From Malonomonas rubra DSM 5091 (GTDB lineage: Bacteria; Desulfobacterota; Desulfuromonadia; Desulfuromonadales; Geopsychrobacteraceae), in the NCBI RefSeq assembly GCF_900142125.1, contig NZ_FQZT01000004.1:124001-188000 (forward strand): 64,000 nt of DNA, read 5' to 3'. This document shows, in pieces, positions 1 to 8,255 of this stretch (positions are counted from its first letter, which is position 1; each line of letters opens with the position of its first letter). A program made the position numbers and the translations under genes. The notes under the pieces are model-generated. The model was given only the letters and a program-made list of their open reading frames with translations. It did not search any database and was not told the origin of the DNA.

Positions 1-1564
1 ATTCCTGCATCTCTGTGCCGTTCCATTTAAATATCGCCAGGCGACTGTTGTCGAAGCTTCGCCAGTAGGAAAGTATCCGCGGACCATAGTTTTGTGGGAC
101 CAGGAGCAAGCCGTCAGCAGAGGCCGACAGCTTTGACGGCATAAAATTCAGAACATCCGCCGGGCCGTCACCTGTTAGGTCCGATTCCAGTATTGTCAGC
201 GAGCCGCCATAAACCTCTTCCGACTGCCACAGAACCGTCCCTTGAGAATCGCTGACAACCAGCCTGTCGCTTCCGTTCAGGTAGGCGAAGCCCGGTTCTT
301 TGTCGATCCCTGCCAGGGGAATGAATCCATACAGGTTGCCACCGGGTAGTTCAAGCGTTTCCCCGGCAACCAGTTCATTGCCGGCGAGTGCGACTCTGAA
401 CGCTTTGCCCTGGAAGGCTTCACCGCGCAGACCGCGGTTCTGCCCCAGCAGGACAGGGCCCTCTCCAGGTAGCTCGACGCTGCGCAGGTACCAGCGGGTT
501 TTCGGGGTGTGCTGATTGTAGCTTCCGTTTTCGTAGCGGACTGAATAGGAGGACATGATCCCTCCGACTGCTGCCGTTACGTAGAGTTCTGGCAGACCGT
601 TGCGGTCAAGGTCGATCGCGTCAAGGCTGAGCAGCTTCGCCCCTCTTGGTGTATCCAGGCTCGCCAACTGCTGGTAGTTGCCTGCCGTGAGTTTACTGAT
701 GACTAGCTGGTTGTGCAGAGCGACCGCGATTTCCGACTGTCCATCACCATTAAAATCTGCGACCGCGATACCGATCGCTTTGCCGAGGATCGCCGGACTG
801 TTCCAGTCGCTGTGGAGCGCCTTTGTAGTGCTATTCTGGGGTGGACCATCAAGGGGTTTTCCTGTTGAGACAGTGCTGATCAGGCCTTTCAGGGCCGCAT
901 CAAGGAAGCCGGTTGAAGTTTCAGAGTCGTCGATGCTGAAGACGTTTTTAGGGGAAGCTTCGTCGGCCTCTACAGGTGCGGACTGGATTGCACTGAGCCC
1001 CTGGTCGTAGATTGCGTACTGGTAGAGCAGGTTGTTCTCTGAGCCTAAAATGCTGAGTTGATTGCCTTCCAGCTGAAACGTCATGAGTGCCGACTCGGTG
1101 GCGTTATCAGCCAGCCAGTGGAGTTGCGGCAGGGCGCCTTTGATGTCCCTGATTGTTTCCGTGTCACCGGCAGTTGCAGCGATGATGCGCGCAGGCGCTT
1201 GCTCGAAGCGAACCACCTTGTCGCCGCGCTGCGGTTTCGTCTCTGTGCTCAAGGGTTTGGCGTAGGAGTAGCCGGACTTGATCCGCGTAACGCTCAAAAA
1301 GCCTCTGGGGATATCAAGGGTGCCAAGGACTTCCTTGCTGACCGGGTGGATGATGGCTTCACCCGGGGAGATGAGCGTGACAATGTCGCCAAGCCTGAGG
1401 TTGCTCGAGCTGTCGAGGTCAATCAGGAATTCCTCGCCGATCGGTATGATGATGGTTCCTTCGATGGTTTTCAGATCCTCGGCCAGCATAGCGTAGTTGC
1501 TTGCGAAGGCGGGGAGCGTCATTGCGAACAGCAGGATCAGGGCTAACAGCGTTTTTTTCAGCAA
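1..1564 (-). CDS. Exported FG-GAP/VCBS-repeat-like protein (3' end outside window)
   Basis: About 521 codons are visible, reading in from a TTG start at 1564 that has a GGAG ribosome site seven bases upstream; the C-terminus lies beyond base 1. Residues 1-21 form a clear signal peptide (KK, then a leucine-rich core, ending AFA), so the protein is exported. Residues about 33-100 (PIGEEFLIDLD... LRLGDIVTLISPGE) resemble the small beta-barrel seen at the C-terminus of FlgT-like proteins; that is my reading from pattern only. FG-GAP-like calcium-loop motifs follow: DFNGDGQSEIAV near residue 265, DLDRNGLPELYV near 315 and DLTGDGPADVL near 463, implying a beta-propeller. It lies downstream of the porin gene but is separated by a terminator. 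Function is unknown; a surface or periplasmic binding role is inferred. Confidence 0.8.
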   Translation of the reverse strand, partial: MLKKTLLALILLFAMTLPAFASNYAMLAEDLKTIEGTIIIPIGEEFLIDLDSSSNLRLGDIVTLISPGEAIIHPVSKEVLGTLDIPRGFLSVTRIKSGYSYAKPLSTETKPQRGDKVVRFEQAPARIIAATAGDTETIRDIKGALPQLHWLADNATESALMTFQLEGNQLSILGSENNLLYQYAIYDQGLSAIQSAPVEADEASPKNVFSIDDSETSTGFLDAALKGLISTVSTGKPLDGPPQNSTTKALHSDWNSPAILGKAIGIAVADFNGDGQSEIAVALHNQLVISKLTAGNYQQLASLDTPRGAKLLSLDAIDLDRNGLPELYVTAAVGGIMSSYSVRYENGSYNQHTPKTRWYLRSVELPGEGPVLLGQNRGLRGEAFQGKAFRVALAGNELVAGETLELPGGNLYGFIPLAGIDKEPGFAYLNGSDRLVVSDSQGTVLWQSEEVYGGSLTILESDLTGDGPADVLNFMPSKLSASADGLLLVPQNYGPRILSYWRSFDNSRLAIFKWNGTEMQE

Positions 1565-1644
1565 AGCGGATCTCCGGCGAAACTTGGTTGGTCAATTGTC
1601 AAAACGGCCTGCGAAGTATAGCGACAGTATGCGTGCAAGGAAAT

Positions 1645-1684
1645 AAAAAACAGGACCCTGGTTTCCCGGGGCCCTGTTTTTTTG
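1645..1684 (-). terminator. Rho-independent terminator after the porin gene
   Basis: A GC stem (CAGG-CCC paired with GGG-CCTG) flanked by A-run and T-run on either side, so it can work in both directions. It sits between the porin stop at 1708 and the start of the FG-GAP gene at 1564. Confidence 0.8.
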
Positions 1685-1707
1685 TTAGCTAAGCTTCTAA
1701 TTGTGAA

Positions 1708-2697
1708 TTAGAAGTTGATCTGCCACTTGGCGCCAACATAGAGACGGTCGTCATCGGCACCGTCTACACCGGCGATATCGCTGTAGTCAGCATAGACAAT
1801 TTCAGGGCTGACAGTGAAGCCAGGAGCGATGGTGATCTGGTCTTGGATGAAGTAGACCATGCGGGTCTCTTTGTCGCCGGAGTCGATGTCTTCTTCAGCA
1901 TAGCCGATACCTGCGCTGATCAGGTTGCTGTCGTTAGCCTTCATCGATGCCTGGACGAAACCACTCAGCAGTTCTGCGTCGTCATCTGCGGTACCATTGT
2001 AGGTAGCGCCGCTCATGCCGTATTGCTTGGCATTCTGGCCGTAGTTGATGTTGAACTTGAGGGCAATGTTGCCAACAGGCATGTTGCCGATAAAGGAGGC
2101 CAGGTAGCAGTCGATGCTGTCATCAGCATTGAGCTGGTGGTCCTTGAAGCCGAAGGCGGCGGTGTAGGCGAAGTCGCCTGCTTTACCTTTGTAGGCAGCT
2201 TCCAGTTTCGGCAGAACAACGTCGTCGGTGTCGGACTCGGTGCTGTTTTCAACGGCTGCGAACATGAAACCATTATCGAAGGCAACTTTCAGGGATGTCA
2301 CGCGACCAGCGTAGCCAACCAGGCCCCATGCAGCACCACCAGCATCGTTGACTGCGTTGATTTTGGTGAAGCTGGCCGTGGTGAATGCATTGTACTGCTG
2401 ACCAAAGCTGAAGGTGCCACCATCAAACTTATAAGCACCATAGAGGAGACGGAGGCTGCCGTCCTGGGCAATTTCGTACTGACCAGAGATTGCACCTTTG
2501 CTGGCTTTCATGCCGAAGCGGGAGGTGTTCATCAGGTCGAGGGTGAGGTTCTGGGTGTCGGCTTCGTCTACGTCAGTGTAGTAAGTGTTGACACGAGCCT
2601 GACCGTAAACGCTGAACTTGTAGTCTTCGGCGATTGCCGGGGTAGCTAGTGCTGCGATCGCCAGCAGTGCGACCGCGATTTTCAGAAATCTGCTCAT
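1708..2697 (-). CDS. Outer-membrane porin
   Basis: A 329-residue protein with a signal peptide at residues 1-23 (SRFLKIAVALLAIAALATPAIA, cut before ED). The mature part is rich in alternating hydrophobic/polar stretches, has many Gly, Asp and aromatic residues, no long hydrophobic helix and no cysteine-rich sites, and ends WQINF; a C-terminal aromatic residue is the usual outer-membrane beta-barrel insertion signal. Segments such as SVYGQARVNTYYTD and FGQQYNAFTT look like porin strands. The start is fixed by a strong AGGAGG eight bases upstream of ATG. Substrate is not readable. A long leader with a sigma-54-like promoter and a hairpin precedes it, suggesting nutritional or stress regulation. 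Confidence 0.85.
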   Translation of the reverse strand: MSRFLKIAVALLAIAALATPAIAEDYKFSVYGQARVNTYYTDVDEADTQNLTLDLMNTSRFGMKASKGAISGQYEIAQDGSLRLLYGAYKFDGGTFSFGQQYNAFTTASFTKINAVNDAGGAAWGLVGYAGRVTSLKVAFDNGFMFAAVENSTESDTDDVVLPKLEAAYKGKAGDFAYTAAFGFKDHQLNADDSIDCYLASFIGNMPVGNIALKFNINYGQNAKQYGMSGATYNGTADDDAELLSGFVQASMKANDSNLISAGIGYAEEDIDSGDKETRMVYFIQDQITIAPGFTVSPEIVYADYSDIAGVDGADDDRLYVGAKWQINF

Positions 2698-2815
2698 TGG
2701 TGTTGCCTCCTTTAAAAAGGTTTGAGGGTTGCCGAACCATTCGGCTTTTCTAAAGCTTGACCTGCCAGGCCTTGTAAGGATTGTTTCTCCTAAGTCTTTC
2801 AGGTCGGCCTTTGTG

Positions 2816-2858
2816 AGATAATTTTACTCCCGCGGCTCAGTGGCCGCGAAATTATGAA
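2816..2858 (-). promoter_or_regulatory. Leader hairpin upstream of the porin gene
   Basis: CGCGGC and GCCGCG arms around a six-base loop, with partly complementary AT-rich flanks (ataatttt / aaattat), lie about 120-160 bases upstream of the porin ATG. If transcription starts at the -24/-12 element just upstream this hairpin is in the 5' leader. A role in mRNA stability or translation control is inferred only. Confidence 0.45.
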
Positions 2859-2873
2859 AAGTGATTTTATTTT

Positions 2874-2891
2874 TTGCACCAAGGGTGCCAA
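2874..2891 (-). promoter_or_regulatory. Candidate sigma-54 (-24/-12) promoter of the porin gene
   Basis: On the minus strand the sequence TTGGCACCCTTGGTGCAA has GG (2889-2888) and GC (2877-2876) separated by exactly ten bases, as sigma-54 promoters require, and the -24 half TGGCAC matches consensus. The -12 half is GTGC rather than TTGC. The same bases form an inverted repeat (GCACC aag GGTGC), so an operator is the alternative reading. Confidence 0.5.
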
Positions 2892-3296
2892 TAAAATTAA
2901 CGCAGTTTATTTTTTTCTAACTAGTTGTTATTAAAACAAATTTTTTAATTGCGATTGTCTCAGGCGCAATCTGTTTTTTTTTCGCCAGCCGAATTGTAGT
3001 TTTACTGCAACACAATATTGTTGGTTCTATAACACAGGAAGCAAGATTGCAACAGTTTAATCTTTTTTCTTTATTGGTTTCGGTCACTTTTTAATTTTCC
3101 CCGTCGACAGGCAATGTGGCCGGCGGGGAGGCTGCTGTGAGTGTCCCGAGTGTTGCTATGATGCAGGTTGAGCATCAAAACCAATTAAATCAAAAATGAG
3201 TATATTTTTCGTGAAAATAAAGTCAATTGAAAAAAATTTAATACACTATAAGGCCCTTAATTTAAAGGCTAAATAAAAAATATAACAATGTTATTT
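2892..3296. other. AT-rich gene-free interval
   Basis: About 400 bases between the porin promoter region and the epimerase stop. It is markedly AT-rich with T- and A-runs (for example around 2930-2950 and 3175-3296) and shows no coding frame, tRNA or clear hairpin terminator. It may hold upstream activator sites for the porin promoter; nothing specific can be supported. Confidence 0.5.
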
Positions 3297-3701
3297 TTAA
3301 TGCCCGCATTGACAGATTTCTGTCAGTACGCCACCGGTTGCTTTCGGGTGTAGGAACGCAATCAGGCTGTTGTGGGCACCGCGGCGCGGAGTCTCATCGA
3401 TCAGGCGGACGCCTTTTTCTTTCAGGTCAGCGAGCGCGGCTTCGATGTCTGCTACTTCGTAGGCCATGTGGTGGATGCCCTCGCCGTTCTTCTCCAGGAA
3501 TTTGGCGACTGGTGAATCTTCTGCGGTTGGCTCCAGCAGCTCGATACGGCTTTCGCCGACTTGCAGGAAGGCGACTTTAACTTTCTGCTCGGCCACTTCC
3601 TCGGTGCCTTCGAATGTCATGCCCAGGCCGTCACGATAAAAAGGGATGGACGCGTCGAGGCTTTTTACGGCGATACCGATGTGATTGATTTTTTCGGTCA
3701 T
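3297..3701 (-). CDS. mce: Methylmalonyl-CoA epimerase
   Basis: A 134-residue VOC (glyoxalase-fold) protein that interconverts the (R) and (S) forms of methylmalonyl-CoA, feeding or draining the mutase encoded upstream. Two beta-alpha-beta-beta-beta halves are visible: residues 1-60 (NHIGIAV, SIPFYRDGLGM, VGESRIELLEP) and 72-134 (GEGIHHMAYEV, GGVLTEICQ). Likely metal ligands are H7, H77 or H78 and E128, as in the family. Length is normal. It is the last gene of the mutase-meaB-mce series, cut off from meaB by a repeat element carrying a GxxExxY gene, so it could rely on read-through or on its own promoter. Confidence 0.93.
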   Translation of the reverse strand: MTEKINHIGIAVKSLDASIPFYRDGLGMTFEGTEEVAEQKVKVAFLQVGESRIELLEPTAEDSPVAKFLEKNGEGIHHMAYEVADIEAALADLKEKGVRLIDETPRRGAHNSLIAFLHPKATGGVLTEICQCGH

Positions 3702-3751
3702 GGTTATGGCTCCTGTTAGTCATGTTTGTGTGTAAGGCTTGAAAATCTGGT

Positions 3752-4228
3752 AGCCACCAAGGCACCAAGGGCACCAAGAGAGGCCAGTTCTTCAAAGTGA
3801 AAATCTTTGGATTCCTTGTTTGAATAATGGAGTATTGAAATTTATCAGGAATCCTAGCTGTTTGTTGGCTAGTTTCAGGTAGCTGATGATTTGGGCTTGC
3901 CAGAGTGGGTTTGCCTTTTCGGTTGCTTTTAGTTCTACAATCACTCTGTTTTCAACCAGCAGATCCAGGCGAAACCCTTCGTCGAAATTGATATCCGCGT
4001 ACTGGATCGGTACTGCAACCTGACGCGCAACCCTTAGCCCTCTACTTTTAAGCTCATATTCCAGGCAGGCTTCATAGACTTTTTCTAGAAGCCCTGGCCC
4101 AAGTTCTCTATGAACTTTAAAAGCTGCATCAACAACCACCTTGCCTATTTCATCATCCTTTTCGCAAGCTCCCATATCTTTCCCCCCCCCTAAAAGAATT
4201 TCTTGGTGTACTTGGTGCCTTGGTGGCT
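3752..4228. mobile_element. CACCAAG inverted-repeat element carrying a GxxExxY gene
   Basis: Two 28-base arms in inverted orientation (3752-3779 and 4201-4228), each built of three CACCAAG units, enclose a single small gene with only 12 and 25 bases to spare. The arms match each other at about 26 of 28 positions. The whole 477-base unit lies in the 530-base gap between meaB and mce, nine bases after the meaB stop. Three gene-free copies of the same arms occur at 5237-5335, 7536-7632 and 51062-51150. A mobile or formerly mobile unit is inferred from this pattern; no transposase and no clear target duplication is seen. Confidence 0.6.
3792..4175 (-). CDS. GxxExxY protein (PD-(D/E)XK-like)
   Basis: A 127-residue protein with the family signature G28-L-L-E31-K-V-Y34 after an amphipathic helix, then a nuclease-like core: D71 (FRLDLLV) and E81-L-K83 (VIVELKA), matching the D...ExK layout of PD-(D/E)XK nucleases. 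The C-terminal part (QIISYLKLANKQLGFLINF) is typical of the family. Biochemical function is not established to my knowledge. It is inserted in the methylmalonyl-CoA operon on the same strand and is framed by the inverted CACCAAG arms. The ATG is preceded by a run of nine G, six bases upstream, that probably serves as the ribosome site and could be slippage-prone. Confidence 0.85.
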   Translation of the reverse strand: MGACEKDDEIGKVVVDAAFKVHRELGPGLLEKVYEACLEYELKSRGLRVARQVAVPIQYADINFDEGFRLDLLVENRVIVELKATEKANPLWQAQIISYLKLANKQLGFLINFNTPLFKQGIQRFSL

Positions 4229-4237
4229 AAAAAGATT

Positions 4238-5215
4238 TCAATGCCGTTTGAACGCCTCCAGCAACCGTCGCGCTGCTGCTCCCGGTGTTGTCACTCCAGC
4301 ATTAATGCCGGCTTGCACCTGTTCAATCATCCCGGCGACATGTTTGTCGCGCATGAACTGATCTTTCAACTCTTCCAGAACCAACGACCACATCCAGTCG
4401 TTTGCCTGTAGTTTGCGTTTCTCGTCGAATTCGCCGCTGGACTGCATCTTGACTTTGAACCCTTGGACTGCCTGCCAGAGTTCTTCGATCCCTTCATTGT
4501 GCAGGGCGCTGCAGAGCATTGCTGGAACGATCCAGTTCTGGCTTTTTGGTTTGAACAGGTGGAGGGCGTTTTCATACTGCTGGCGGGCCAGTTCGGCCTT
4601 GGGACGGTTATCGCCTTCAGCTTTGTTGACGAGGATAGCGTCGGCGACTTCCATGACGCCTTTTTTGATCCCCTGCAGTTCGTCGCCGGCGTTCGGTAAT
4701 TGCAGCAGCAGGAAGAAGTCGACCATCGAAGCGACGGTAACCTCCGACTGGCCAACGCCGACCGTTTCGACGATGATCACATCGAAGCCGGCCGCTTCGC
4801 ACAGCAGCATGGTTTCCCGGGTTTTGCGCGCCACGCCGCCGAGGGTGTCGCCCGAGGGGGAAGGGCGGATGAAGGCGTTCTGCTCGCGGGACAGCTCTTC
4901 CATACGGGTTTTGTCGCCGAGGATCGAACCGCCGGAGAGCTGCGAAGTGGGGTCAACAGCAAGGATGGCGACTTTGTGCCCCTCCGCGATCAGGTGCATG
5001 CCGAGGGCTTCGATGAAGGTACTTTTGCCCGCACCGGGAACGCCGGAGATGCCGATGCGGATCGAATTGCCGGAATCGGGCAGGAGGTTGTCGAGCAGCT
5101 CGACTGCGTCGGCCGAATGGTCCGGGTTGCGACTTTCGATCAGGGTGATCGCTTTGGCCAGGGGGCGGATGTTGCCAGTCCTGACGCCCTCTGCGAGTTT
5201 TTCAATATTAGTCAA
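4238..5215 (-). CDS. meaB: Methylmalonyl-CoA mutase-associated GTPase MeaB (ArgK family)
   Basis: A G3E-type P-loop GTPase that protects and loads the B12 cofactor of methylmalonyl-CoA mutase. Walker A GVPGAGKS is at residues 58-65, an NKAE guanine-specificity motif follows (LVNKAEGD), and the switch region contains VETVGVGQSE. I choose the TTG at 5215 (MTNIEKLAEG...), giving 325 residues, because the longer frame would start inside the repeat element; an AGG lies eight bases upstream, and there is no ATG before the P-loop. It lies downstream of the mutase gene with a 99-base repeat element between them. Confidence 0.93.
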   Translation of the reverse strand: MTNIEKLAEGVRTGNIRPLAKAITLIESRNPDHSADAVELLDNLLPDSGNSIRIGISGVPGAGKSTFIEALGMHLIAEGHKVAILAVDPTSQLSGGSILGDKTRMEELSREQNAFIRPSPSGDTLGGVARKTRETMLLCEAAGFDVIIVETVGVGQSEVTVASMVDFFLLLQLPNAGDELQGIKKGVMEVADAILVNKAEGDNRPKAELARQQYENALHLFKPKSQNWIVPAMLCSALHNEGIEELWQAVQGFKVKMQSSGEFDEKRKLQANDWMWSLVLEELKDQFMRDKHVAGMIEQVQAGINAGVTTPGAAARRLLEAFKRH

Positions 5216-5236
5216 AATCTGAACCTGTAAAAAATT

Positions 5237-5335
5237 AGCCACCAAGGCACCAAGGACACCAAGAAAACCTTTTCTTTTGGCTTAAAATCCAAAGATTGGT
5301 TTGTCCCTCTTGGTGATCTTGGTGCCTTGGTGGCT
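5237..5335. repeat. CACCAAG inverted-repeat element, short copy
   Basis: Arms at 5237-5264 and 5308-5335 match those of the GxxExxY-bearing copy and pair with each other over 28 bases with about two mismatches. The interior has AAACC and GGTTT next to the arms and the string ATCCAAAGATT, which also occurs at the end of the GxxExxY reading frame. It fills the mutase-meaB gap, 20 bases after the mutase stop. In RNA it would form a long hairpin. Confidence 0.8.
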
Positions 5336-5355
5336 ATCGGTTTTGAAGTGTTCTG

Positions 5356-7494
5356 TTACTTCCCTTCAATCGCGTCCAGTGTCTGTGCGGCCGAAACTGT
5401 GATTGGGGTGCCTGGGCCGAAAATCTTGGCGGCACCGGCCTCGTAAAGCGCATCGTAATCCTGGCGCGGTATGACACCACCGCAGACCACGGCGATATCA
5501 TCTGCGCCGAGCTTTTTCAGCTCTGCGACCAGTTGTGGCACCAAGGTCTTGTGGCCAGCAGCCAGCGAGGAGACGCCGACGACATGGACGTCGTTCTCAA
5601 CGGCCATTTTGGCGGCTTCTTCCGGGGTCTGGAACAGTGGTCCGACATCGACATCGAAACCGGCATCGGCGTAAGCAGAAGCCACAACTTTGGCGCCGCG
5701 GTCGTGACCGTCCTGGCCCATCTTGGCGACCAGGATACGTGGGCGACGGCCTTCCTTGGCGGCGAAGGCATCGATCCGCTTCTTCACTTCGTTGAAATCA
5801 TTATCTTCGTTCACGACAGATCCGTATGCTCCTGAGACCAGCTTGATTTCGGCCTTGTGGCGGCCGAAGACTTTTTCCATGGCGTCGGAAATCTCGCCGA
5901 CTGAGGCGCGCAGGCGGGCTGCCTTGACGGAAAGGTCGAGCAGGTTGCCTGCGCCACTTTCGCAGGCAGCGGTGATGGCGTCAAGGGCCTGCTGGCAGGC
6001 AGCCTCATCACGATCAGCGCGCATCTTGTTGAGGCGGGCGATCTGTGACTCGCGCACAGCGGCGTTGTCAACGTCGAGAACTTCGATCTCGTCTTCTTCG
6101 GCCAACTTGTATTTGTTGACGCCGACAATGACGTCGCGGCCGGAATCGATGGAGGCCTGCTTTTTGGCAGCTGATTCCTCGATGCGCAGTTTCGGCATGC
6201 CCGACTCGATCGCCTTGGTCATGCCACCCAGCTCTTCGATTTCATCGAGAATCTTGGACGCTTCTTCGATCAACGAGTTGGTCAGAGATTCGACGTAGTA
6301 GGAGCCGCCGAGGGGGTCAACGACGTTGCAGACGCCCGACTCTTCCTGGATCACCAGCTGGGTGTTGCGGGCGATGCGGGCAGAGTGGTCGGTCGGCAGG
6401 GCGATCGCCTCGTCCAGTGCGTTGGTGTGCAGCGACTGGGTGCCACCGAGAACCGCAGCCAACGCTTCCAGGGTGGTGCGGATGACGTTGTTGTACGGAT
6501 CCTGCTCGGTCAGCGACCAGCCGCTAGTCTGGCAGTGGGTGCGCAGCATCGAAGATTTCGGGTTCTTCGGGTTGAACTGCTTCATCATTTTGGCCCAGAG
6601 GAAACGGGCGGCGCGCAGCTTGGAGGCTTCCATGAAGAAGTTCATGCCGATGGCGAAGAAGAAGGAGAGGCGCGGCGCGAAAGCGTCGACATCCAGCCCT
6701 TTGGCAACCGCCTGGCGAACGTACTCAAGGCCGTCGGCCAAGGTGAAAGCCAGTTCCAGCGCGTTGTTGGCACCTGCTTCCTGGATATGGTAGCCGGAGA
6801 TCGAGATCGAGTTGAACTTCGGCATCTTCTGGCTGGTGTATTCGATGATATCGCCGATGATCTTCATCGACGGGGCCGGCGGGTAGATGTAGGTGTTGCG
6901 AACCATGAACTCTTTAAGGATGTCGTTCTGGATGGTTCCGGCCAGCTTGTCTTCGCTGACACCCTGCTCCTCGGCAGCGATGATGTAGTTGGCCATGATC
7001 GGCAAAACGGCACCGTTCATGGTCATCGATACCGAGACCTTGTCCAGCGGGATGTCGCTGAAGAGAATTTTCATGTCCTCGACTGAGTCGATGGCGACAC
7101 CAGCTTTGCCGACATCACCGACCACGCGCGGGTGGTCAGAGTCGTAGCCACGGTGAGTCGCCAGGTCGAAAGCGACCGAAAGGCCCTGCTGACCGGCGGC
7201 CAGATTGCGCTTGTAGAAAGCGTTAGACTCTTCAGCGGTGGAGAAGCCGGCGTACTGGCGCACGGTCCAGGGACGACCGGCGTACATGGTGGCCATCGGT
7301 CCGCGCACGAAAGGCGCCAGGCCAGGCATGGTGTCGGCGGTCTCCAGTCCTTCGATGTCAGCGGCAGTGTAAAGTGGCTTGACGCTGATGCCTTCCGGGG
7401 TGTCCCATTTGAAGTCGGAGATATCATCCTTCTTCAGCAGTTTTTTCGCCTGCTCTTCCCAGTCGGCGATGGTTTTCTTTTCGAACGAACTCAT
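5356..7494 (-). CDS. scpA: Methylmalonyl-CoA mutase, single-chain
   Basis: A 712-residue adenosylcobalamin enzyme interconverting succinyl-CoA and (R)-methylmalonyl-CoA, used in propionate metabolism. The N-terminal TIM barrel (about residues 60-560) has family segments such as [37 protein letters not shown] and [19 protein letters not shown]. The C-terminal B12 domain has D595-x-H597-x-x-G600 ([12 protein letters not shown]) with the axial-ligand histidine, then SSLAAGH and CGGVIP. Length equals the homodimeric (E. coli Sbm-like) form, so no separate small subunit is needed. The ATG follows GAAGGG. It leads the series with meaB and mce and lies downstream of an XRE-cupin regulator gene. Confidence 0.97.
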   Translation of the reverse strand: MSSFEKKTIADWEEQAKKLLKKDDISDFKWDTPEGISVKPLYTAADIEGLETADTMPGLAPFVRGPMATMYAGRPWTVRQYAGFSTAEESNAFYKRNLAAGQQGLSVAFDLATHRGYDSDHPRVVGDVGKAGVAIDSVEDMKILFSDIPLDKVSVSMTMNGAVLPIMANYIIAAEEQGVSEDKLAGTIQNDILKEFMVRNTYIYPPAPSMKIIGDIIEYTSQKMPKFNSISISGYHIQEAGANNALELAFTLADGLEYVRQAVAKGLDVDAFAPRLSFFFAIGMNFFMEASKLRAARFLWAKMMKQFNPKNPKSSMLRTHCQTSGWSLTEQDPYNNVIRTTLEALAAVLGGTQSLHTNALDEAIALPTDHSARIARNTQLVIQEESGVCNVVDPLGGSYYVESLTNSLIEEASKILDEIEELGGMTKAIESGMPKLRIEESAAKKQASIDSGRDVIVGVNKYKLAEEDEIEVLDVDNAAVRESQIARLNKMRADRDEAACQQALDAITAACESGAGNLLDLSVKAARLRASVGEISDAMEKVFGRHKAEIKLVSGAYGSVVNEDNDFNEVKKRIDAFAAKEGRRPRILVAKMGQDGHDRGAKVVASAYADAGFDVDVGPLFQTPEEAAKMAVENDVHVVGVSSLAAGHKTLVPQLVAELKKLGADDIAVVCGGVIPRQDYDALYEAGAAKIFGPGTPITVSAAQTLDAIEGK

Positions 7495-7535
7495 AGAATG
7501 GATCCCTTCTTTGAATATCAGTTGAAAATATTGTC

Positions 7536-7632
7536 AGCCACCAAGACACCAAGGGCACCAAGAAAACCTTTTTAGATTTTAAAATCAAAAAACGGGTTTG
7601 ACTCTCTTGGTGTACTTGGTGCCTTGGTGGCC
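7536..7632. repeat. CACCAAG inverted-repeat element, short copy
   Basis: Arms at 7536-7563 and 7605-7632, about 24 of 28 positions pairing. Interior shares AAAACCTTTT and a TTAAAATC...GGTTTG stretch with the 5237-5335 copy, so these two are close relatives. It sits between the regulator stop (7646) and the mutase start (7494), so it would lie in a read-through transcript or just upstream of a mutase promoter. Confidence 0.8.
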
Positions 7633-7645
7633 AAAAAGTTTTGCT

Positions 7646-8206
7646 TTACCGTGTGACGACGGCCAACACCTGAACCGCCGAACCATCTTTGGAAAGCAGT
7701 CGATGTTTTACGGTGGAGTCGAAGTAGGCCGCGTCTCCTGCCTCGAGGATGAAGCGTTCGTCATCGAGAATGATTTCAGCCTGGCCCTCGAGGATCAGCA
7801 GGAATTCCTCGCCTTCATGGTTGTAGAGAGTTTCTTCCTTGGCTCGCTCATTGACAGTGAGCAGGAAAGGCTCCATTTTTTTATTCAGTTTTCGATAGGA
7901 GAGGGTTTCGTAGGTGTAGCCATGGCCGGAGCCATCTTTGGAAATAACCCGGCTGACCACCCGGCGCTCATCTTTGCGAACGATCTCGTAACGGGTTGCT
8001 CCCTCGCCCTCTTCGAAGAAGAAGCTCATTTTAACGTCGAAGAAGCGCGCGATTTTAGACAGGGTGGCGATCGGCGGAGAGACATTGTTGTTTTCAATCT
8101 GCGAAATCAGCGCGGGAGAGAAGCCGGTTTCGGTCGCAACGTCCTGCAAGGTAAGTTTCCTTTCCTTGCGCAACGCCTTTATTTTTTTGCCAATATCGAA
8201 TTCCAT
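7646..8206 (-). CDS. XRE-family transcriptional regulator with C-terminal cupin
   Basis: A 186-residue DNA-binding regulator. Residues about 5-62 form a helix-turn-helix (LRKERKLTLQDVATETGFSPALISQIENN); residues about 105-185 form a cupin small-molecule domain (EEFLLILEGQAEIILDDERFILEAGDAAYFD). This architecture is common in regulators of acyl-CoA and amino-acid metabolism. It lies immediately upstream and co-directional with the methylmalonyl-CoA mutase operon, so control of that operon is a reasonable inference. No strong ribosome site precedes the ATG. A good sigma-70 promoter and short CGTACG/CGTATAG sequences upstream suggest autoregulation. Confidence 0.9.
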   Translation of the reverse strand: MEFDIGKKIKALRKERKLTLQDVATETGFSPALISQIENNNVSPPIATLSKIARFFDVKMSFFFEEGEGATRYEIVRKDERRVVSRVISKDGSGHGYTYETLSYRKLNKKMEPFLLTVNERAKEETLYNHEGEEFLLILEGQAEIILDDERFILEAGDAAYFDSTVKHRLLSKDGSAVQVLAVVTR

Positions 8207-8255
8207 GGTATTTAGTATGCCGTACGAAAATAGAAAAGGGTTTTATCGAGAGTTC

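Noticed and set aside
3752-7632. CACCAAG repeats as a CRISPR array
   Set aside because: The units are tandem within short arms without unique spacers, and no cas gene is present.
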